A stretch of DNA of 64,000 bases from Paenibacillus monticola (lineage in GTDB: Bacteria > Bacillota > Bacilli > Paenibacillales > Paenibacillaceae). The stretch covers positions 868,001 to 932,000 of the forward strand of contig NZ_WJXB01000001.1 in assembly GCF_009664975.1 (NCBI RefSeq), written 5' to 3'. This document shows, in pieces, positions 26,639 to 33,510 of this stretch. The notes beneath the pieces are model-generated. The model was not told the origin of the DNA. It saw only the letters and a program-made list of their open reading frames with translations, and made no database searches. The first letter of the stretch is position 1; the number at the start of each line of letters is the position of its first letter. The position numbers were made by a program, and so were the translations under genes.

Positions 26639-26747
26639 AGTTACCAAACAAGCTATACTTTTATGATGATGAATTATGAGATAACACTTCAATTTCTACT
26701 TTTCAACTAGGAAAGATAGTCTTCTCGTAAACTAATAATATTTGCAA

Positions 26748-26784
26748 AAGCGCCGTCTGCCTAATGGGTCGACGGCTTTTTTTA
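26748..26784 (+). terminator. Terminator-like hairpin in the gap between sigK fragment D and the MFS gene
   Basis: GCCGTC (26752-26757) pairs with GACGGC (26771-26776), with adjacent A/T pairing, then TTTTTTT. The rest of the gap 26639-26747 shows no gene. Confidence 0.75.
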
Positions 26785-26822
26785 GTTGTATTTCTCTGAA
26801 GTTACGGCAAGTCGATTTCACA

Positions 26823-26863
26823 AAAAAAACAGGAAGACCGCACAAACCGCAGTCCTCCTGTTC
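26823..26863 (-). terminator. Terminator of the leftward MFS gene
   Basis: On the minus strand AACAGGAGGACTGC pairs with GCGGTCTTCCTGTT and is followed by TTTTTTT. It lies 38 bases after the MFS stop codon. Confidence 0.85.
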
Positions 26864-26900
26864 ATTTCGCTTGCAGTTTGCAATAAGCTTTTCCTGACAT

Positions 26901-28373
26901 CTACTCCATCATAATCACAGGTGTTGTGTTTGCTTCATCAGGCGTAAGGCTTGAATTCTTAGCAGAGGGACGCTTTAATGTGATTGCCAGCAATATCCCA
27001 ACCACTGCAATGATGGCGAGTAATTGGTAAGTGTTGTGAAATGCATGCGTCATCGCATTTGGCACTGGTGCCTCGCCATTGCTCGTATAAAGATCGGTAC
27101 GGCTGACAAGGAACGTTGTCAATCCTGCGATAGCGAAGGATGAAACCACTTGTTGGGCGGCACCTGTCAGTGAGGTGACTCTTCCAACCAACTCCTTAGG
27201 CGCAGTTTGGATCAAGTGTGTATTCAATGCGAGGAAAGACATGCCCGAACCCAACCCGAGTAGTATGCGTGGAAGAAGGAATGTCCATGAACTGTCACTT
27301 GGATCGATCATGGAGAGCATATATGCACCAATCGTTATGAGAATTAAGCCGCCGACAACCAGAGGCCGTGCGCCGATCCGGTCGAACAAACGTCCGCTGA
27401 TCGGCATCATGATACCGGAAGCAATGGCCTGGGGCAATGACCAGAAGCCAGCTTCAAAAGCACTCATTCCCATAAGTCGCTGCATGAAATACGGGACAGC
27501 GAAAATCATGCCGAACAAAGCGAGTTGTAAGACCCATTGCACCAGAATCCCAAAGGTAAATTGCTTGGAACGAAAAACCCTCAGCTCTAGCAATGGCTCC
27601 TTCTTGCTCCGGAGTTCAACGATGACAAACAGAATCAAAGCGACTGCACCTATGGTAAGACCAGTGATCGTTTTCACCGTAGTCCACCCTTCTCCACCTT
27701 CGCTTAACCCGTATGAAAGGCCACTGAATGCTAACGGAGCGAGCATAAATCCTAAGGAATCTAGCGGAGCAAAAGCCTTTTTCGGTAGATTCGGCAGAAA
27801 CAGTATGCCTAAGATAACCCCAACGATGCCGACCGGAATATTGATTAGAAACAGCCAACGCCAGCTGACGTAGTCGACTAAATACCCAGATACGATCGGA
27901 CCAAGTGCAGGTGCAAGCAGAACTGGCACTCCCATGATGCCCATGATTCTGCCTACCGAATCGGCAGGACTGATCCTGTAGATCATCGCAAAGGCAATCG
28001 GAGTAACCATACCTCCACCCAAGCCTTGCAAAATTCGGAAGAATATCAACATTTCAGCCGAGCCCGCGAACGAACATAAGATCGAACTGCCGACGAACAA
28101 GATGATGGAAATAATAAAAATTTGTTTGGCTCCGAACCGGTCGGACATCCACCCTGCTAACGGAATCACGGAAGCCTGGGCTAGCGCATAACCAGTGATT
28201 GTCCATTGAATAAGGGTCAATGAGCTTTGAAAATCTTCGGAAATAACCGGAATGGCGACGTTAACCGCCGTGCTGTCCAGAATAACCATGAACAATCCTA
28301 CGATAATTGCGATCAACGGAGCAATGAGTGAACGGACTGATGCGGGCTCACTTATTGTGGAATCTGCGGGCAT
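26901..28373 (-). CDS. MFS drug/proton antiporter, DHA2 (EmrB/QacA) family
   Basis: This 490-residue membrane pump has about 14 predicted helices. The first helix carries IVGLFMVILDSTAVNVAIPVI, the DHA2 signature around LDxTxVNVALP. The motif-A-like loop is GWMSDRFGAKQIFI, and PALGPIVSGYLVDYVSWRWLFLINIP is motif C and its follow-on. The ATG at 28373 has an AGGAGAG site. It is divergent from a TetR-type gene, the usual regulator of such pumps. It probably exports antibiotics, dyes or toxic metabolites using the proton gradient. Confidence 0.93.
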   Translation of the reverse strand: MPADSTISEPASVRSLIAPLIAIIVGLFMVILDSTAVNVAIPVISEDFQSSLTLIQWTITGYALAQASVIPLAGWMSDRFGAKQIFIISIILFVGSSILCSFAGSAEMLIFFRILQGLGGGMVTPIAFAMIYRISPADSVGRIMGIMGVPVLLAPALGPIVSGYLVDYVSWRWLFLINIPVGIVGVILGILFLPNLPKKAFAPLDSLGFMLAPLAFSGLSYGLSEGGEGWTTVKTITGLTIGAVALILFVIVELRSKKEPLLELRVFRSKQFTFGILVQWVLQLALFGMIFAVPYFMQRLMGMSAFEAGFWSLPQAIASGIMMPISGRLFDRIGARPLVVGGLILITIGAYMLSMIDPSDSSWTFLLPRILLGLGSGMSFLALNTHLIQTAPKELVGRVTSLTGAAQQVVSSFAIAGLTTFLVSRTDLYTSNGEAPVPNAMTHAFHNTYQLLAIIAVVGILLAITLKRPSAKNSSLTPDEANTTPVIMME

Positions 28374-28534
28374 ATAAATCTCTCCTAACTATTCGTAATT
28401 TGGCTACAAATAAAATAACACAGTTTCTAAACGGAGTAAACGATTTATACTAAAAAAGTTCAAATGGTAAATGTGGTTTAAATTATTAGCGAATTGCTTT
28501 ATAATGAAATTGGTAACACAGGAGGTGTTGGGAA

Positions 28535-29242
28535 ATGTCGGAGGTAGATTGCGATCCGTTGTCCTCGAAACGAGAAAAGCTTCTCGTACGTTTGATCCCC
28601 TATATCCAAAAACAGGGCATCAGCCAGATGAAGATGGAAGATGCGGCTAAATGTATGGATATCAGCAAGGCAACCATGTATAAATATTTTGACTCCAAGG
28701 ATGAAATTGTAGGGCGTTTGCTTGAACAATATGTGCGATTTCTTTCCAATCTGATCCTGCTGGAAGCTCCCCAAAAGCTGTCACCTGAGAGGATATCGCA
28801 GCCGTCCGAAGAAGAGTTGAAGGTTTACAACGAATCTTTCGCCAAGGTGTTTAGGCTGATGATTAAGCAGACGTTCTTCCTAACGGATATACTGCTTCAG
28901 GATTTAAATGGGTCATATCCCCAATTGTCCGTCAAACTTGCCCAAGCTTTAGACCAATTTCAGAAAAAACTCGTCGCCTACTTCGACAGCGGCATTGAGT
29001 TTGGTATATTTTATCCCATCTTCAACACTCAAATTTATCTAATACAAATGGATCTAATGATAAGAAAACTGCTGGACCCTAAGTGGCTGATGATGCAAAA
29101 TATGACGTTGAAGCAAGCGCTGATGGGTTTCTATAAAGCGATGAAGCACCAGATTTTTTACGAAAAGTGGATTTGTGAAAATGATTCTGACATTGAAGCC
29201 TATTTGGACAAGCTGATCATGGAGAAGCTTTCCTACGAATAA
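28535..29242 (+). CDS. TetR-family transcriptional regulator
   Basis: This 235-residue protein has an N-terminal helix-turn-helix at residues ~15-60 (ISQMKMEDAAKCMDISKATMYKYFDSKDEIV) and a long helical C-terminal ligand domain. A GGAGGTG ribosome-binding site precedes the ATG, and a TATAAT -10 element lies at 28500-28505. It is divergent from the DHA2 pump and probably represses it. Confidence 0.88.
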   Translation: MSEVDCDPLSSKREKLLVRLIPYIQKQGISQMKMEDAAKCMDISKATMYKYFDSKDEIVGRLLEQYVRFLSNLILLEAPQKLSPERISQPSEEELKVYNESFAKVFRLMIKQTFFLTDILLQDLNGSYPQLSVKLAQALDQFQKKLVAYFDSGIEFGIFYPIFNTQIYLIQMDLMIRKLLDPKWLMMQNMTLKQALMGFYKAMKHQIFYEKWICENDSDIEAYLDKLIMEKLSYE

Positions 29243-29279
29243 CGTGACAAGCTTAGATAAGCGAGGTCATAACGAAAAA

Positions 29280-29313
29280 CGACAGCTGGTCGTAAGCCAG
29301 CTGCCGTTTTTTT
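29280..29313 (+). terminator. Terminator after the TetR gene
   Basis: CAGCTGG pairs with CCAGCTG across TCGTAAG, followed by CCGTTTTTTT. Confidence 0.85.
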
Positions 29314-29456
29314 ATGATGATGAATACATTCACAATGCACCCACAGCCAGTTGAGGAACGTATAGCTCTTCCAGTGCCAAGCTATTTTGAAGATCACACA
29401 TATCAGCTTTTTTTTAGCTATCCCCCGAATAGTGGTAATCCAAGTAAGGGAATCAT
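29314..29456 (+). pseudogene. N-terminal stub of an esterase-like gene fused to a sigK scrap
   Basis: An ATG at 29314 opens MMNTFTMHPQPVEERIALPV...YQLFFSYPPNSGNPSKGI. This resembles the start of alpha/beta-hydrolases of the enterochelin-esterase (IroE/Fes-like) type, just before the strand that leads to VLDGN. The frame then runs straight into sigK-derived DNA at about 29457. Family assignment is tentative. The catalytic part is gone. Confidence 0.4.
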
Positions 29457-29519
29457 TTTGGGCTGGATACGGGCGGGGAAGAGCGGACGCAGCGGGAGAT
29501 TGCGAAGGCACTGGAGATT
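29457..29519 (+). pseudogene. sigK fragment G (about 21 codons)
   Basis: Matches sigK codons ~188-208 ([21 protein letters not shown] region) nearly base for base (GGCTGGATAC, GAAGAGCGGACGCAGCGGGA). Both ends are truncated. Same orientation as the intact gene. 29520-29660 shows no further gene. Confidence 0.85.
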
Positions 29520-29660
29520 TTAGTATGGATAATATTGTTTTTACATACATTTTTTAATATTCATGTGTTAAAAATGAGTCCCATGGACGGAAAAGGCATG
29601 GATGAGGGGTATGGAAAAACAAGTTATATTCAGCTATTTTTTTATGAAGGGCGGGGCAGA

Positions 29661-30089
29661 TCAATCTGCTCCGCCTTTACTATATTTTGAAAGTCCATTT
29701 CTAATGAGAGGAACATCTTCAGTACCGCTATCCAAGGCGGTCTTATAATATAAACATTTATGTTCTATGACTTCCATCGTTTTTTTTAATTCCTCCATTT
29801 GTGCTTCAACGGAAGCTTTCCGCTCCAGGAACATGTCATATCTTTGCTGCAGGGTGGAATCTCCCTCAGAGCACCACTCTATAAAATGTTTAATTTCCTT
29901 AATTGGCATTCCGGATGACTTAAGGCATTCAATTACTTTTAAAGCTTCCATATCCGATTCCTTGAAAACGCGTTTTCCGCTGGAGGTCCTTTCGATAAAA
30001 GGCATAAGACCTTCCTTGTCATAGTAACGCAGGGTATGTGGTGTCATGTCAAAGTATTCTGCAACTTCACTGATGGAGTATGTCTTCAT
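29661..30089 (-). CDS. adhR: MerR-family regulator, AdhR/NmlR-like
   Basis: This 142-residue regulator has the MerR winged helix (ISEVAEYFDMTPHTLRYYDKEGLMPFIER) and a coiled-coil dimerisation helix at ~75-115. Cys55 in VIECLKSSG aligns with the cysteine that senses aldehydes in Bacillus AdhR. It is divergent from a zinc alcohol dehydrogenase of the AdhA type, with a MerR-style promoter between them. It probably activates adhA, and perhaps itself, under formaldehyde or methylglyoxal stress. A stem-loop (GGCGGGGCAGA/TCTGCTCCGCC) overlaps its stop codon. Confidence 0.87.
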   Translation of the reverse strand: MKTYSISEVAEYFDMTPHTLRYYDKEGLMPFIERTSSGKRVFKESDMEALKVIECLKSSGMPIKEIKHFIEWCSEGDSTLQQRYDMFLERKASVEAQMEELKKTMEVIEHKCLYYKTALDSGTEDVPLIRNGLSKYSKGGAD

Positions 30090-30120
30090 CCTGTATCTCC
30101 CGTCTTAATTGTATTTTGTC

Positions 30121-30151
30121 TTGACTTAGAGTTAACTTTAAGTAATAAGAT
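30121..30151 (+). promoter_or_regulatory. MerR-type promoter with overlong spacer and AdhR operator
   Basis: TTGACT (30121-30126) and TAAGAT (30146-30151) are separated by 19 bases, the lengthened spacer typical of MerR-activated promoters. The dyad CTTAGAGTTAACTTTAAG (30125-30142, one mismatched pair) lies between them, where an NmlR/AdhR-type dimer binds. Confidence 0.8.
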
Positions 30152-30208
30152 AGGTTTTGTAAAGGCTACGTTTCACATTTTCATATTAATTAGAAGAGAG
30201 GTTACACA

Positions 30209-31258
30209 ATGATTAAAGTTAATGCACGCGCTACATTCAGTCAGGAAGGTCCGTTCAAACTAACCACCATTGAGCGCCGGAATCTTCAGCCGCATGATGT
30301 TCTTATTGAGATTAAATACGCTGGGATCTGCCATTCGGATATTCATACAGCCCGCGGGGAGTGGGGTCCGGTTAACTATCCACTCGTTCCAGGGCATGAG
30401 ATCGCCGGAATTGTTAGCCAGGTCGGTTCCGAAGTCACAAAGTATTCAGTTGGTGATCGGGTAGGGGTAGGTTGTATGGTTGACTCTTGTGGAGAGTGCA
30501 GTAATTGCCATAAAGGAGAGGAACAGTATTGCCTAAATGGAAATACGGGCACCTATGGAGCTATCGACCGATATGGGAAATATACGCAAGGTGGGTACTC
30601 CACCCACATCGTTGTAACAGAAGACTTCGTAGTCCGGATTCCAGATGCTATTCCGCTTGACGCTGCTGCACCACTTTTGTGTGCCGGAATCACAACTTAT
30701 TCACCGCTGCGCCATTGGGGAGCCGCTCCAGGCAAAAGGGTAGCTGTGGTGGGTCTTGGTGGCCTTGGACACATGGCTGTGAAGATTGCTCATGCCATGG
30801 GGGCTGAGGTTACTGTTTTATCACAGTCACTGAAGAAGAAGGAAGATGGTTTGCAATTAGGAGCGGACCATTATTATGCGACTAGCGATCCGGAGACATT
30901 TAAGCAGCTTGCCGGTTCGTTCGACCTAATCGTAAATACTGTAAGCGCGCAGATTAATATCGATGTCTATCTTTCACTCCTTGCGCTGGATGGTACATTA
31001 GTCAATGTCGGTGCGCCCGCTGATCCATTGTCAGTAAACGTATTCTCGCTGATTGGTCACCGCCGCTCGTTTGCCGGATCAATGATTGGTGGAATCCGTG
31101 AAACGCAGGAAATGCTTGATTTCTGCGCTGAACACAATATTGCATCTGAGATCGAGGTTATATCTGCCGACCGGATTGATGAAGCCTGGGAACGTGTACT
31201 CGCTTCCGATGTCCGTTACCGGTTTGTAATCGATATCAGTACGATGGGCAATGAATAA
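30209..31258 (+). CDS. adhA: Zinc-dependent NAD(P) alcohol dehydrogenase, AdhA/YahK type
   Basis: This 349-residue medium-chain dehydrogenase has catalytic zinc ligands in ICHSDIH and PGHEIAG, the structural zinc cluster [18 protein letters not shown], and the Rossmann motif [18 protein letters not shown] near residues 178-195. Closely related Bacillus AdhA acts as an aldehyde reductase or alcohol dehydrogenase in aldehyde stress. It has an AGAGAGG site and is controlled by a MerR-type promoter next to adhR. The gene ends 17 bases before another sigK junction. Confidence 0.92.
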   Translation: MIKVNARATFSQEGPFKLTTIERRNLQPHDVLIEIKYAGICHSDIHTARGEWGPVNYPLVPGHEIAGIVSQVGSEVTKYSVGDRVGVGCMVDSCGECSNCHKGEEQYCLNGNTGTYGAIDRYGKYTQGGYSTHIVVTEDFVVRIPDAIPLDAAAPLLCAGITTYSPLRHWGAAPGKRVAVVGLGGLGHMAVKIAHAMGAEVTVLSQSLKKKEDGLQLGADHYYATSDPETFKQLAGSFDLIVNTVSAQINIDVYLSLLALDGTLVNVGAPADPLSVNVFSLIGHRRSFAGSMIGGIRETQEMLDFCAEHNIASEIEVISADRIDEAWERVLASDVRYRFVIDISTMGNE

Positions 31259-31274
31259 GGAAAGTCCTCTTTTT

Positions 31275-31324
31275 TGACATTGTATCGTGTCCACAACCTC
31301 AAAAAATTCGATAATACGGGCGAA
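31275..31324 (+). pseudogene. Integration junction copy 3 with sigK fragment E (9 codons)
   Basis: The arm TGACATTGTATCGTG...CCACAACC (one change from the other copies) is followed by TCAAAAAATTCGATA and ACGGGCGAA, which are sigK codons 66-74 (KKFDNTGE). The homology then stops and a terminator hairpin follows. The remaining sigK sequence has been lost. Confidence 0.88.
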
Positions 31325-31364
31325 ATCTAAAGGGATAACATCCTTTTAGATTTTTTTTTTTTAT
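31323..31364 (+). terminator. Terminator immediately after sigK fragment E
   Basis: AAATCTAAAGGGA pairs with TCCTTTTAGATTT around a TAACA loop and is followed by a run of at least ten T. Confidence 0.92.
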
Positions 31365-31366
31365 TG

Positions 31367-31446
31367 TTGACAAATCGATTGTCAACCTATATATTTTATA
31401 TATCGAATCAATATATATCAATTAGATATATTAATGTTCGATATAT
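31367..31446 (+). promoter_or_regulatory. PadR promoter with overlapping palindrome and second inverted repeat
   Basis: TTGACA (31367-31372) and TATATT (31390-31395) have a 17-base spacer. The near-palindrome TTGACAAATCGATTGTCAA (31367-31385) covers the -35 box and spacer, so a bound repressor would block it. A second inverted repeat, ATATATCGAA (31398-31407) and TTCGATATAT (31437-31446), flanks the start region. Confidence 0.6.
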
Positions 31447-31518
31447 GTAAACAGAAGTGGGCTTCCTTTTGATTTCAGAAGGAACATTCACTATGCCAGG
31501 AAAGAGGGAATAGATTTT

Positions 31519-32064
31519 ATGTTGATTTATGTAATACTCGGGTTCCTCTGCGAAAAGGATATGACAGGATATGAAATCAAGCAGAAGATGACGTTAAGCA
31601 CTTCCAACTTTATTGATGCCAGCTTCGGAAGTATATATCCTATGCTGAAAAAAATGGAAAAGGGGGAGCTTATCAAGTATGAAGAGGTGGTAGAGGAAGG
31701 CAGATTCAAAAAATCATATGGTATCACGGAAAAAGGAAAGAGTGAATTTATAGGTTGGTTAAAAACACCATGTACTTTTTCCCCTTTTAATTATGAGTAT
31801 TTGAATAAGCTTTTCTTCTATAAACATCTTGAGGATCTTGAGGTTGTTCAATTGATTACCAGCTTTCAAACCAATGTCGCCAGTGAATATAACAAGCTTG
31901 CCTTGATAGAAGAGAAGCACGTTCACGAAATGGGCGTATATGAGCACGCGACTTTGAAATTTGGCAAAGAATATTATCAATTGATTATGAATTGGCACGA
32001 TGGACTCACAAGAAAAATTACAGATAAGAAGGAGAATGAACATGAGAATGACAAAGAAATTTAA
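31519..32064 (+). CDS. PadR-family transcriptional regulator
   Basis: This 181-residue protein has a PadR winged-helix N-terminus (ILGFLCEKDMTGYEIKQKM ... GSIYPMLKKMEKGELIKYEE ... YGITEKGKSEF) and a helical C-terminal dimerisation domain, as in Vinculin-like PadR proteins. It overlaps the next gene by 23 bases and lies behind a promoter with two inverted repeats, so autoregulation of a two-gene operon is likely. Confidence 0.9.
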   Translation: MLIYVILGFLCEKDMTGYEIKQKMTLSTSNFIDASFGSIYPMLKKMEKGELIKYEEVVEEGRFKKSYGITEKGKSEFIGWLKTPCTFSPFNYEYLNKLFFYKHLEDLEVVQLITSFQTNVASEYNKLALIEEKHVHEMGVYEHATLKFGKEYYQLIMNWHDGLTRKITDKKENEHENDKEI

Positions 32065-32560
32065 ATTGCAGATTGCAGCTGGAAATGTGAATTTGTACAA
32101 ATGGGTAACGGAGATGACTCCAGCTGAATATGAATCATTTTCAAAAGGTCACAAGGCAATGGGTAGTTATTTCGAAGATGGCGAATTCTATATGGTGAAT
32201 GTAGAAAATATGGGGAATGAGATGATTGTTCAGCACTATCAATTAAAAGAACACACAGAGGATCATTTGCGTTTCTACTCTGACAAGACAGAAGCCTATA
32301 TATGTCGATGGATACCTGCTATTGTTGGAGTTCCATGGGAAATGAAGGTCACGCCTATTGATAACCACTCTTGCGAACTTAGTTGTACGATTGGAGCGGA
32401 CTTTCCATCTCGGCTACTGGCTTTTGCAGCATGGATAAATGGTTTCGGCGGATTCTTTATGAGAAAACATTTAGCCGACGAGGGCGAGAAATTCGCTAAA
32501 GATATAGAAAATAAATTTAATAACGACAGGAAGCCAAATTCAAGGGAAGTGCTACAGTAA
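32042..32560 (+). CDS. Unknown protein co-transcribed with PadR regulator
   Basis: A 172-residue soluble protein starting MRMTKKFKLQIAAGNVNLYK; the ATG at 32042 is 8 bases after AAGGAG. It is rich in aromatic residues, with a central alternating strand pattern and a C-terminal helix (LADEGEKFAKDIENKF). The overall pattern resembles START/SRPBCC-like lipid- or ligand-binding proteins, but I do not recognise the family with certainty. It overlaps the PadR gene, so the regulator probably controls it. Confidence 0.65.
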   Translation: MRMTKKFKLQIAAGNVNLYKWVTEMTPAEYESFSKGHKAMGSYFEDGEFYMVNVENMGNEMIVQHYQLKEHTEDHLRFYSDKTEAYICRWIPAIVGVPWEMKVTPIDNHSCELSCTIGADFPSRLLAFAAWINGFGGFFMRKHLADEGEKFAKDIENKFNNDRKPNSREVLQ

Positions 32561-32676
32561 CAGTAATTGTTTCTGAACAGGAAGATGTGATTAAGCATAT
32601 AAATGCTACTAGATTTGAGGTTTTTAGGAGAACTAAGAGAATCAATATCCACTATATCGGACGGCTCTTTTGGCCC

Positions 32677-32813
32677 TGCATGATCCCATTGGAACAGGCT
32701 CTGAGGCTGATGATGTGATTAAAGAAGTCGATCTCAAGATCGAGAAGAGCAAGATTTACCGCAACCTGGATATTCTGGATGATTTGGATACAGGCGGTGA
32801 GGAGAGCACACGG
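32677..32813 (+). pseudogene. sigK fragment F with two in-frame deletions
   Basis: Reads [44 protein letters not shown]. These are sigK codons 130-136, 150-178 and 190-197. Codons 137-149 and 179-189 are missing, both in multiples of three. It has no start and no helix-turn-helix. Same orientation as the intact gene. Confidence 0.9.
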
Positions 32814-32849
32814 CGTTTAATCCATATTAGTTGAAGAGTCTTTCTAATT

Positions 32850-32896
32850 AAAACAAAGGATTTGGTCTAGGAACTCAACCAAGTGCTTTGTTTTAT
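32850..32896 (+). terminator. Terminator-like hairpin downstream of sigK fragment F
   Basis: AAAACAAAG pairs with CTTTGTTTT, with inner TTGGT/ACCAA pairing. T-rich on both sides, so it could act in either direction. Confidence 0.6.
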
Positions 32897-32984
32897 TCGT
32901 TGATCCTTCTTCAAATCAATAAGGAAGTAACGCTGCTCTTTGGATAACTTGCGAATCGTGTCTGTGCTATTAAGAAGCTGGAAT

Positions 32985-33278
32985 TTATATTGCAGATCCA
33001 GTTCCTCTTCTATTATTAAACTTCGGTGAGAAATAATTGAGGGACTCCTTCCTAGCTTTTAGTGTCATATCAAATGATTCGGTGGTTCCATCACGGAGTA
33101 TTACATCATAAGTTCCTGAAACTGCAATAATATCACTGGCGAAGGAGTCGATTTTTAAATTTTTCAAATTCGCTTTTTTAGCTGGTAGCAGACTCTTTTT
33201 TAGAAGCTGTTCATACTCAAGATAACAGGCCGTTGGCTCCAAATAAGGCAAAGAAGCCATCCGGATGCCCGGGGGCAA
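32985..33278 (-). pseudogene. 97-codon open frame, probable gene remnant
   Basis: The frame reads ...KNLKIDSFASDIIAVSGTYDVILRDGTTESFDMTLKARKESLNYF... The beta-strand-like C-terminal part looks like real protein, but the start region (MPPGIRMASLPYLEP) does not, and no ribosome-binding site is visible. I do not recognise a family. It is probably the 3' remnant of a lost gene. The surrounding 32897-32984 and 33279-33504 hold no other supported gene. Confidence 0.3.
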
Positions 33279-33510
33279 GAAGCTCCATCAGGAATCTGAG
33301 AATTTCTCCAAAAGGGAATGGATGTGGTAACCAAGGCCAACTCCAATGCCGTTGTCTATGAGCGTCCCGGTAAATTACAAGATAATAAATCTTGCTGAAT
33401 GTGTGAAGACAAAAAAGCATACAAACCTCACTAAAAGGCTGATTTCATTCCAGGGGCCCCGAGCAGTATGATCGGTATGATAAACCTACGGAAATCTTGG
33501 AGGGATGAAT

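Noticed and set aside
27175..27873. Open frame of 232 codons antisense to the MFS pump
   Set aside because: Composition is the mirror of membrane helices; no ribosome-binding site or family.
18656..31324. Insertion sequence ends or a transposon as the cause of the sigK repeats
   Set aside because: No transposase, no terminal inverted repeats and no target duplication were seen; the shared breakpoint within sigK argues for site-specific integration.
14475..33000. A classical skin element that splits sigK and is excised in the mother cell
   Set aside because: The sigK gene at 14475-15176 is complete, and no site-specific recombinase gene is present between it and the fragments.
33217..33420. 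67-codon minus-strand frame next to the remnant at 32985
   Set aside because: Contains a protein-like stretch (ELLAPGHPDGFFALFGANGL) but no start signal and no recognisable family; too weak to annotate separately.
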